A DNA stretch of 64,000 bases from DASPWW01 sp963756745 (GTDB taxonomy: Bacteria > Actinomycetota > Thermoleophilia > Solirubrobacterales > 70-9). Shown here piece by piece: positions 58,457 to 64,000 of the stretch. The notes under the pieces are model-generated. The model made no database searches. It had not been told where the DNA came from and saw only the letters and a program-made list of their open reading frames with translations. The stretch's first letter is position 1, and each line of letters starts with the position of its first letter. Made by a program: the position numbers and the translations under genes. The stretch spans positions 113,320 to 177,319 of the forward strand of contig CAVWOU010000011.1 of assembly GCA_963756745.1 (NCBI GenBank). The letters run 5' to 3'.

Positions 58457-59670
58457 AACGACGGCCGCTCGGGGAGGATCACCGCGAATCGCGACCCGTG
58501 CGCCGGCCTGCTCTCGGCCTGGATGCGGCCTCCGAGCGCCTCGACGATGCGCTTCGCGAGCGCCAGTCCGAGTCCCGCGCCATTGCCCGAACGCGCGGGA
58601 TCGGCGCGCCAGAAGGGATCGAACACGCGCCGGAGGGCCTCGGGCTCGATCCCCTCGCCCGAGTCCTCAACGACGACCTCGACCCCATCGCGAAGGTGAC
58701 GAGCCTCCACTCGCACGGTCCCGTCAACCGGGGTGTGGCGAATCGCATTCTGAAGCAGGTTCTGGACCACCCGGGTGACCCTCGGCGAGCACGATGCGCC
58801 GCGCGCGCCGGCAAGGCTGGTCTCGAGCGCGAGTCCCTTCCGCGCCGCCTGCGCGTCGCAGGCGGCGACCGCCGAACGGACGACGTCATCGAGCCGCGCT
58901 CGCTCGGACTCGGCCTCTATCGCGCCGGCGTCAAGCTGCACGAGCTCGAACAGATCGTCGACGAGGACGACCAGAGAGGCCACGGCGCCGCGCATCTCGC
59001 CGACGTAGCGCCGAACCGTCGCCGGGTCGTCGACCACGCCGTCGTCGATCGCCTCGACCATCGCCCGCAGCCCTGCGAGCGGCGTTCGGAGATCGTGCGA
59101 GACCGCGGTAACGAGGTCGTGGCGCTGGGCCTCCGCGGCGCGCTCGCGCTCGAGTGATCCGCTCAGCCTCGTCGCCATCTCATCGAGGGTCGTGGCGAGT
59201 CGATCGAGCTCCGGCCCGGCGTCGAGCCGGCCGGCGCGCGCGTCGAGGTCGCCCTCCCCGATCTGGCGAGCCGTGTCCGAGAGGCGCTTCACCGCCACCG
59301 CCGACGCCCGGGCGCCCGCGAGTGCGACACCGAGCCCCGCAGCGGCCGAGTACACGAGCAGCAACGCGACCTGGGCGGCGTCGTGCTCGGAGACGAACAT
59401 CAGCTCGGCGAGGACGACGAGGTTGGCTAGGCCGACGAGGACCGACGCGAGGGCAACCGCGACCAGCCGCCCGCGCATCGACGAGCGCGCCAGCAGAGGC
59501 GCGGCGAGGGCTGCCGCCAGGCCGGTGAGCACGACGGCGGGGAGCATGTACACGGCGAGATGACCGAGCTCTTCGCTCGGCATGCCGCCGATCGCTGCGA
59601 TCGCGATCGTCGCCAGAGCCCCGGCGAGAGCTAGCCCGGCGGCGAGCGCGACCGGTCGCAATGCGCTCAT
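58453..59670 (-). CDS. Sensor histidine kinase (HisKA type)
   Basis: 405 residues from ATG at 59670. Four hydrophobic segments in ~1-130 with little external loop, HAMP-like KRLSDTARQIGEGDLDARAGRLD, the phospho-His in AVSHDLRTPLAGLRAM, N box LLQNAIRHTPVDG, G boxes EDSGEGIEPEALRRVFDPFWR and GAGLGLALAKRIVEALGG. Partner of the OmpR-type regulator 70 nt upstream. The neighbouring carboxypeptidase hints at a cell-envelope role (inference). Confidence 0.92.
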   Translation of the reverse strand: MSALRPVALAAGLALAGALATIAIAAIGGMPSEELGHLAVYMLPAVVLTGLAAALAAPLLARSSMRGRLVAVALASVLVGLANLVVLAELMFVSEHDAAQVALLLVYSAAAGLGVALAGARASAVAVKRLSDTARQIGEGDLDARAGRLDAGPELDRLATTLDEMATRLSGSLERERAAEAQRHDLVTAVSHDLRTPLAGLRAMVEAIDDGVVDDPATVRRYVGEMRGAVASLVVLVDDLFELVQLDAGAIEAESERARLDDVVRSAVAACDAQAARKGLALETSLAGARGASCSPRVTRVVQNLLQNAIRHTPVDGTVRVEARHLRDGVEVVVEDSGEGIEPEALRRVFDPFWRADPARSGNGAGLGLALAKRIVEALGGRIQAESRPAHGSRFAVILPERPSF

Positions 59671-59739
59671 ATCAGAGCTGTTCGCGCTCGGCCCAACATC
59701 AAATTCCCCGCCCGCCCCCACCCTGGTAGGGCCTCGCGC

Positions 59740-60432
59740 TCACGGCTGGAACCGGTAGCCCGCGCCCCACACCGTGACGAGGCGGCGCGGCGCGGACGGG
59801 TCGAGCTCGATCTTCTCGCGCAGCCGGCGAATGTGGACGGTGACGGTCGACGGATCGCCGTCGAACGCGACATCCCAGAGCGCGTCGAGGAGCTGAAGCC
59901 GGCTGAACACCGTGCGCGGCTCCGACGCGAGGTAGTGCAGGAGCTCGAACTCCTTCGGCGTCAGCTCGACGGGCCTGCCGTCGACCAGGACCTCCCTCGT
60001 CCGAGGATCGATCTCGAGCCCGTCGAAGCGCAACACGTGCTCGCTGCCGTCGGCCTCCGAGCCTCCCGCCCGCCGCAGCACGGCCCTCACGCGCGCGACC
60101 ACCTCGCGGGGTGAGAACGGCTTGCCGATGTAGTCGTCGGCACCCAGGTCCAGGCCGACGATCCGGTCGGTCTCGTCGCCGCGCGCGGTGAGCATTATCA
60201 CGGGGGTTCCATTTCTGGCTCGAATGCGGCGGAAGACCTCGAACCCGTCGATCCGCGGCAGCATCAGGTCGAGCAGCACGAGGTCGGGCTCGGTGTCGAC
60301 GAACACCTCGAGCGCGGATGCACCGTCCGCCGCGGTCCCCACCTGGAACCCCTCCTGTCTCAGGTAGCGAACGAGCACGTCGCGCACGATCGCCTCGTCG
60401 TCCACCACCAGCACCCGGGCCGGCTCAGCCAT
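59740..60432 (-). CDS. OmpR/PhoB-type response regulator
   Basis: 230 residues from ATG at 60432 (GTG at 60438 also possible). Receiver: VLVVDDEAIVRDVLVRYLRQEGF, phospho-Asp in DLVLLDLMLPRIDGFEV, PVIMLTARGDE, and Lys in DDYIGKPFSPREVVARV. Winged helix: VELTPKEFELLHYLASEPRTVFSR, TVTVHIRRLREKIE, VWGAGYRF. Forms a pair with the HisKA kinase. Confidence 0.94.
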   Translation of the reverse strand: MAEPARVLVVDDEAIVRDVLVRYLRQEGFQVGTAADGASALEVFVDTEPDLVLLDLMLPRIDGFEVFRRIRARNGTPVIMLTARGDETDRIVGLDLGADDYIGKPFSPREVVARVRAVLRRAGGSEADGSEHVLRFDGLEIDPRTREVLVDGRPVELTPKEFELLHYLASEPRTVFSRLQLLDALWDVAFDGDPSTVTVHIRRLREKIELDPSAPRRLVTVWGAGYRFQP

Positions 60433-60454
60433 GCCCACATTGTCCCCCCAGACC

Positions 60455-60586
60455 TTAAGAAAGGATTGCGTGCGCGCTCAGGCGGCGGTGAGCGTGAAGT
60501 CTGGCGTGGAACATGCCGGTGGGATCCCACCGGGCCTTCACGTCTTCCAACCGCCGCACGGTGTCGGCCGGAAACAGCGTGCCTGG
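60455..60586 (-). pseudogene. Remnant of an FAD-linked oxidoreductase (BBE-domain C-terminus)
   Basis: Minus-strand codons read GTLFPADTVRRLEDVKARWD, then PTGMFHARLHAHRRL, the C-terminal berberine-bridge-like signature (RLxxVKxxxDPxxxF). The frame is closed by TAG just upstream at 60587-60589 and by TAA at 60455. Only ~40 of ~450 residues remain. Lies in the otherwise empty 60433-60599 gap. Confidence 0.6.
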
Positions 60587-60599
60587 CTACCGGCTGCGA

Positions 60600-61208
60600 C
60601 TAGCTGCGGAGGAGCTGGTGCGCGAGCTCGACGATCGTGTCGCGGGTCTGCCGTAGCGAGAGGCCGTACTCGCGCCGCAGCCACAGGAAGGCCTCGAGAC
60701 TCGTGAGCATGTGCAGCGTCGCGTTGACTCGAGCCTCGCCCAGCCCTGGCCGCAGCCGGCCCGCGCGAGCCAGGCGCCGCGTCAGACCCTGAAGATCGGC
60801 TCGCTGCTCATCCTTCTGCTGTTCGACCGTGGCGCTCGCCCCGGGCTCCAGGATGACGATCGCCTGGAGGTGCTCCTGGATCAAGCCATGCGCTTCCCAC
60901 ATCGCGCACGCCGTCCCGATCACGGCGTCGAGCGCCATGACCGGATCCTCGAGCTCGAACGCTGCGCGAACCGCCTCCATCTCGGGACTCTCGACGCAGC
61001 GCGTGTAAAGCGCCTGCAGCACGCCTAGCTTCGAGCCGAAGCGGTTGAAGATCGTCGCCCGCGAGACCCCCGAGGCAGCGGCGAGCTCGTCCATCGTCGC
61101 GGAGGGGAAGACGTCCTCCTGGATCAGAGCCTCGGAGGCCTCGAGCACACGTTCGACGCTCGCGGGACTCCCCCGTCGGCGCGATGCCGTGTACGAGCGT
61201 GTGGCCAT
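60600..61208 (-). CDS. TetR-family transcriptional regulator
   Basis: 202 residues from ATG at 61208. HTH at ~25-65: VLEASEALIQEDVFPSATMDELAAASGVSRATIFNRFGSKLGVLQAL. The ligand domain is divergent, with WEAHGLIQEHLQAIVILEPGA and LTSLEAFLWLRREYGLS. A minus-strand -10 TATCCT lies 7 nt before the start. Divergent from the NmrA-like gene with a strong palindrome between them, so it most likely represses that gene and perhaps itself. Ligand unknown. Confidence 0.92.
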   Translation of the reverse strand: MATRSYTASRRRGSPASVERVLEASEALIQEDVFPSATMDELAAASGVSRATIFNRFGSKLGVLQALYTRCVESPEMEAVRAAFELEDPVMALDAVIGTACAMWEAHGLIQEHLQAIVILEPGASATVEQQKDEQRADLQGLTRRLARAGRLRPGLGEARVNATLHMLTSLEAFLWLRREYGLSLRQTRDTIVELAHQLLRS

Positions 61209-61231
61209 GGCACAAAGGATACCGGCTGGAC

Positions 61232-61259
61232 TTGACATTCCAGACTTTTGGTCTAGACT
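61232..61259 (+). promoter_or_regulatory. Promoter of the NmrA-like gene (TTGACA -16 nt- TAGACT)
   Basis: Consensus -35 TTGACA at 61232-61237 and TAGACT at 61254-61259. The -10 lies within the palindrome at 61252-61271, so a bound TetR would block it. An ideal AAAAGGAGA Shine-Dalgarno precedes the ATG at 61299. Confidence 0.8.
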
Positions 61260-61282
61260 GATAAGTCTAGATTCGTAGTCTG
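61241..61282. promoter_or_regulatory. Nested palindromic TetR operator
   Basis: Inner palindrome TCTAGACTGATAAGTCTAGA (61252-61271, 8-bp perfect arms) and an outer pair CAGACT (61241-61246) / AGTCTG (61277-61282), both centred at 61261.5. Four AGTCT-type half-sites in 42 bp could take two repressor dimers. The base composition is far more AT-rich than the surroundings. Confidence 0.75.
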
Positions 61283-61298
61283 ATCAAAAGGAGAGCCC

Positions 61299-62150
61299 AT
61301 GACGGAGCAAACGCAAAAGAGCAAGCCAATACTGGTAACGGGTGGCACGAGCAAGACGGGCCGACGCGTCGCGGAGCGGCTCACGGAACGGGGCCTGCCC
61401 GTGCGAATCGGCTCTCGCTCCGGCGAGCCTCCGTTCGACTGGGATGACCGGTCGACGTGGGCGCCCGTCCTAGAGGGGGTGGGGTCGGTGTACATCTCGC
61501 ACTACCTGGACGCGCTCCCGGGCGCGGCGGAGACGGTCGGCTCGTTCGCCGAGCTCGCAGTTGCCAACGGGGTCCGGAGGCAGGTCCTGGTGGGCGGCCG
61601 GGGCGAGCCGGAGTCCGAGCGCGTCGAGGAGGCCGTGCGCGGCGCCGGAGGCGAGCTGACGATCGTCCGCTCGACCTGGTTCGCGCAGAACTTCAGCGAG
61701 GGCGGCTTCCTCGATTTCGTGCTGGCCGGCGAGGTCACGCTCCCGGCGGGCGATACACCCGAGCCGTTCGTCGACGTCGACGACATCGCCGACGTCGCTG
61801 TCGCGGCGCTGACCGAGGAGGGTCACGTGGGCGAGCTGTACGAGCTCACCGGCCCACGCCTGCTGACCTTCGAGGAGGCGGTCGACGAGATCGCCCGGGC
61901 CGCCAACCGGGAGCTCCGGTACGTGCCGGTCTCCATCGAGGAGTTCGAGTCCATTCTCGCGGAGGCCGATGTGCCGGCCGAGGTCGTGTGGATGTTGAAG
62001 TACCTGTTCACCGAAGTCCTCGACGGGCGCAACGCCCACGTGGTGGACGGGGTGCGGCGTGCGCTCGGTCGCGAGCCGCGGGACTTCAGCGAGTTCGCGC
62101 GGGACGCCGCTGCGACGGGGGCCTGGAACGCGTCGGCGGTGCCCGCCTGA
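61299..62150 (+). CDS. NmrA-like NAD(P)-binding protein
   Basis: 283 residues. Atypical SDR: PILVTGGTSKTGRRVAERLTERGLPVRIGSRS gives the NAD(P) loop (GGTSKTG) and an Arg-Ser pair suited to NADPH. Later: VVRQVLVGGRGE-like strand, TIVRSTWFAQNFSEGGF, PFVDVDDIADVAVAAL and YELTGPRLLTFEEAVDEIA, as in quinone-reductase/NmrA relatives. No Tyr-x3-Lys. Controlled by the adjacent TetR; probably a stress-inducible quinone or aldehyde reductase (inference). Confidence 0.9.
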   Translation: MTEQTQKSKPILVTGGTSKTGRRVAERLTERGLPVRIGSRSGEPPFDWDDRSTWAPVLEGVGSVYISHYLDALPGAAETVGSFAELAVANGVRRQVLVGGRGEPESERVEEAVRGAGGELTIVRSTWFAQNFSEGGFLDFVLAGEVTLPAGDTPEPFVDVDDIADVAVAALTEEGHVGELYELTGPRLLTFEEAVDEIARAANRELRYVPVSIEEFESILAEADVPAEVVWMLKYLFTEVLDGRNAHVVDGVRRALGREPRDFSEFARDAAATGAWNASAVPA

Positions 62151-62174
62151 GGTTACGAACACCGCCACGCCGAG

Positions 62175-62204
62175 GGAGGCGGGGGGATCGAACCCCCCGC
62201 CTCC
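62175..62204. terminator. Strong GC hairpin downstream of the NmrA-like gene
   Basis: Perfect 12-bp arms GGAGGCGGGGGG and CCCCCCGCCTCC around ATCGAA. No T tract. Read on the minus strand it is a textbook tRNA T arm (GGGGG-TTCGATC-CCCCC), so it may be a relic of a tRNA or tmRNA end rather than, or as well as, a terminator. Confidence 0.45.
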
Positions 62205-62332
62205 AGCGTTGTTCGGGCGTCGCGCCGGGCGTGCTCAGCCAGGTGCTCGACACGGCGCGCCCAGCGAGCGCGGATCAGGTTCGCCGAGGACTACCTCGAC
62301 CTCGAGAACGGGCGACGGCCGATGCTAGCCAT
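62205..62332. other. Gene-free gap before tRNA-Ala
   Basis: No gene supported. A short plus-strand stretch (62272-62331) reads RIRFAEDYLDLENGRRPMLA with coding-like composition but has no start and runs into the tRNA; possibly a gene relic. Confidence 0.35.
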
Positions 62333-62405
62333 GGAGCCAGCGGGACTCGAACCCGCGACCTCCCGGATGCAAACCGGACGCTCTCCCAGCTGAGCTATGG
62401 CCCCT
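62333..62405 (-). tRNA. tRNA-Ala (anticodon TGC)
   Basis: Acceptor GGGGCCA/TGGCTCC with the G3-U70 pair that identifies tRNA-Ala; D arm GCTCAGCTGGGAGAGC; anticodon loop TTTGCAT in CCGGTTTGCATCCGG; T arm GCGGG-TTCGAGT-CCCGC; discriminator A. CCA not encoded. Confidence 0.96.
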
Positions 62406-62458
62406 CGACGGCCATTGTAGGTCGCGACCCCGTGCTCCCCGCTACAGGGAGCTGACGC

Positions 62459-63295
62459 CTACTCGTCGAAGTCGAAGTCCTTGGGCGGCTTCTGCTCGAA
62501 CCAGAGGCGGTCGTGCTCTGGCGTGTCCTGCAGGAAGTCGGGCGTCTCCTCGAGGACGTCGTCCGCCGAGACCTCCTCGGGGCTCTCGTCTGCGCCCTCT
62601 TCCTCGACGATCTCGATCTCCTCCTCGACGATCTCGATCTCGTCCTCTTCGACGTGAAGCTCGAGATCGTCGTCGACCTCGTCGGCGGCGGCTGGCTCGC
62701 CCTGCGGCTCGGCCTCGACCGGCCCCAGCTCGGCCTCCATGTCGTGGGGCTGGGTGTCGTCCGCCGAGGGCTGAGGGACCGGCGTCGGCGTCTGCTCACT
62801 CACCTCCGGCTTCGGCTCCGGCGCCGGCGGCGATGGCGGCTCCGGCTCCCGCACTCGCTCCTGCACCGCGTCGGATCCCGTGGCTGGCTCGGCGGGGGCT
62901 TCTTCGACCTTGAACTCCTGCTCGACCGCGGTGACATCCGCATTCGGGGGAACGAGCCCCTCCTCGGCGGCGAAGTCGTGGAACACGCCTCCTCCCTCGG
63001 CCTCGGGTGCGCTCATCCCAGCCGTGCCGTTGCGAGCGGGTGCGCCCTCCTGAGCCGGCGCACTCTTGGGTGCCGCCGCGCTCTCGGCTGTCGCGCGCTC
63101 GGCTGCCGGCGCCTCGTCCTCGATCTTCAGCGCCTGAGGAGCCTCCGAGGCGGCCCCGGACCCGGGCTCGGGGTCGCCCGGTCGCGTCGGTGGACCGAAC
63201 GCCTCGTCCTCGAGGCGTGTCAGGTCTTGTTCTTGCGTACCGCCTCGACGCTTCAGCTCGAGGTGGTCGCGGATCGCTTCGTCCAGGATTCCCAT
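62459..63295 (-). CDS. Very acidic protein of unknown function
   Basis: 278 residues from ATG at 63295. A conserved-looking N-terminus, MGILDEAIRDHLELKRRGG then LTRLEDEAFGPPTRPG, could be a short amphipathic helix. The rest is disordered-looking, rich in Glu, Ala and Pro, with a repeat EEDEIEIVEEEIEIVEEEGADE near residue 220 and a C-terminal FLQDTPEHDRLWFEQKPPKDFDFDE. No enzyme motif, signal peptide or membrane segment. I recall a similar N-terminus in Solirubrobacterales proteins, but no function. Confidence 0.75.
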   Translation of the reverse strand: MGILDEAIRDHLELKRRGGTQEQDLTRLEDEAFGPPTRPGDPEPGSGAASEAPQALKIEDEAPAAERATAESAAAPKSAPAQEGAPARNGTAGMSAPEAEGGGVFHDFAAEEGLVPPNADVTAVEQEFKVEEAPAEPATGSDAVQERVREPEPPSPPAPEPKPEVSEQTPTPVPQPSADDTQPHDMEAELGPVEAEPQGEPAAADEVDDDLELHVEEDEIEIVEEEIEIVEEEGADESPEEVSADDVLEETPDFLQDTPEHDRLWFEQKPPKDFDFDE

Positions 63296-63396
63296 ATCCG
63301 ACCGCAGTAGATCGTTGCAAAGTCTCGCTGGGAAAGGGCACCCATGCAAGGGCAATTGTTCCCGCAGGGTGCGCGTTTTCTACGGGCGCGTGGAGG

Positions 63397-63650
63397 CTAC
63401 GTTCGCCGCTCCGCCGGTTCTCCCTGCGCAGCCCTCGCCCACGAGGGCTCCTCGCTCGCAGCGGCTTCCTCAGACCGGTTCCTGCTCGCTCCCTTGGCTC
63501 GGTACAGCGCCGCGTCGGCGGCCGCGATCAGATCCATCACATCCCCGCGCCGAGTCCGGCATCGTCGCGACCCCCAGGCTCGGTGACCCGGATCGCACCC
63601 GATCGGTCCACGAGCAGGAAGAAGATCGTGAGGTGACGGCGAAAGGTCAT
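63397..63650 (-). pseudogene. Decayed GGDEF (diguanylate cyclase) gene with internal deletion
   Basis: The minus strand starts at an ATG (63650) with a good Shine-Dalgarno: MTFRRHLTIFFLLVDRS, like the N-terminal membrane anchor of GGDEF proteins. It then jumps, in another frame, to SLGVATMPDSARG and, after a further shift, to DVMDLIAAADAALYRAKGAS, the last helix of a GGDEF domain. The sensor and catalytic core are missing, so the locus is inactive. Confidence 0.65.
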
Positions 63651-63703
63651 GTCCTTCCCCCACATCGGCATATCCGGCGCCCATGTGAACGCCCTGGCGA
63701 CTG

Positions 63704-63709
63704 TATCCT
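63704..63709 (+). promoter_or_regulatory. Possible -10 box of tRNA-Ala(CGC)
   Basis: TATCCT, 36 nt upstream of the mature tRNA start. No convincing -35. Confidence 0.3.
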
Positions 63710-63745
63710 TGCTTGCGCCGCTCGGGCGCCCCGGGCGTGCATCGC

Positions 63746-63818
<73 letters not shown>

Positions 63819-63824
63819 TTCCAA

Positions 63825-63851
63825 AGAAAGCCCTGCTCAGGCCGGGCTTTC
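63825..63851 (+). terminator. Terminator of tRNA-Ala(CGC)
   Basis: AAAGCCC and GGGCTTT arms around TGCTCAGGCC, followed by CGTCTTCGTT. A plausible intrinsic terminator 8-10 nt beyond the tRNA. Confidence 0.7.
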
Positions 63852-64000
63852 GTCTTCGTTGAGGGCCCTTGTTACCCGATCCCGTGGTACTCCACGTGGT
63901 ACTACTGGGCCTCTGGCGAATGCCGCCTCGACCCACTAGCGGCTGATCCAGCGCCTCGGCGAGATCCCGAACCCGAAGGTGCCGGCGAAGCCGTCGGCGG
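63852..64000. other. Window end, no gene supported
   Basis: Contains a direct repeat GTGGTACT-CCAC-GTGGTACT (from about 63885). On the minus strand the last ~20 codons (ADGFAGTFGFGISPRRWISR then TAG at 63938-63936) may be the end of a gene extending beyond the window; too short to name. Confidence 0.3.

Noticed and set aside
62175..62204. tmRNA (ssrA) gene end
   Set aside because: The hairpin resembles a T arm plus acceptor strand, but no 5' GGGG...tRNA-like partner, tag reading frame or pseudoknots lie nearby.

Overview
This 64 kb window comes from a GC-rich (roughly 70 percent) bacterium. Gene dress and content point to an actinobacterial lineage, most likely Thermoleophilia/Solirubrobacterales; that placement is inference. 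The supports are many GTG/TTG starts, four-base ATGA/GTGA overlaps, separate purS/purQ/purL genes, a CRP/GlxR-type operator, actinobacterial -10 boxes placed 6-8 nt before start codons, and no rRNA.

Layout. 1-1.6 kb: end of a glycosyltransferase, a membrane-anchored protein and a methyltransferase. 1.7-5 kb: a GYD-domain gene and purD-purE-purB. 5-7.4 kb, minus strand: an MBL-like protein, a CsoR copper repressor with a visible operator, and a cytochrome P450. 7.5-9.3 kb: purC-purS-purQ. 9.3-21.1 kb: a glycan/sulfation island (glycosyltransferases, three kinds of sulfotransferase including two proteins each made of two fused sulfotransferase domains, and a secreted FG-GAP/ASPIC protein) sits between purQ and purL, and purL is translationally coupled to the last sulfotransferase. 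23.4-26.6 kb: two tandem secreted sulfatases. 26.6-31.8 kb: a cupredoxin lipoprotein, purF, purN, purH and a PhzF-like gene. 31.8-34.2 kb: tRNA-Lys, a PhoD-like phosphatase and an orphan protein. 34.2-37.8 kb: thiamine genes thiO-thiS-thiG behind a TPP riboswitch, divergent from thiE. 37.9-43.6 kb: lpdA, a DsbA-fold protein and pdhA-pdhB-pdhC. 43.6-46.3 kb: a three-gene two-component cluster. 46.5-49.2 kb: an MMPL transporter and a SnoaL-like protein. 49.2-54 kb: a branched-chain keto-acid dehydrogenase operon ending in leucine dehydrogenase, with both E1 genes frameshifted. 54-55.7 kb: lipB-lipA. 55.7-60.4 kb: DUF4395/thioredoxin protein, rhomboid protease, D,D-carboxypeptidase and an OmpR-type two-component pair. 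60.4-62.2 kb: oxidoreductase remnant, TetR and NmrA-like reductase. 62.3-64 kb: two tRNA-Ala genes, a very acidic protein and a decayed GGDEF gene.

How the genes work together. Ten of the de novo purine steps are encoded (D,E,B,C,S,Q,L,F,N,H); purM and purK are not in the window. PDH and BCKDH share the need for an E3 (lpdA, next to pdhABC) and for lipoyl cofactor (lipB, lipA, next to the BCKDH operon). Sulfotransferases, glycosyltransferases and exported sulfatases together suggest a sulfated surface glycan that is made and trimmed.

Most interesting observations: (1) a roughly 90-110 bp dispersed element, in three full same-orientation copies between genes, whose flanking 9-mers differ in sequence in each copy yet are complementary within each copy; (2) tandem sulfotransferase fusions inside the purine cluster; (3) a structured leader plus a CRP-type site at +1 of the BCKDH operon; (4) a 42-bp nested palindrome at the tetR/NmrA promoter; (5) a CsoR operator overlapping the csoR -10 box; (6) a recurring TAnnnT-N8-start signature of leaderless transcripts.
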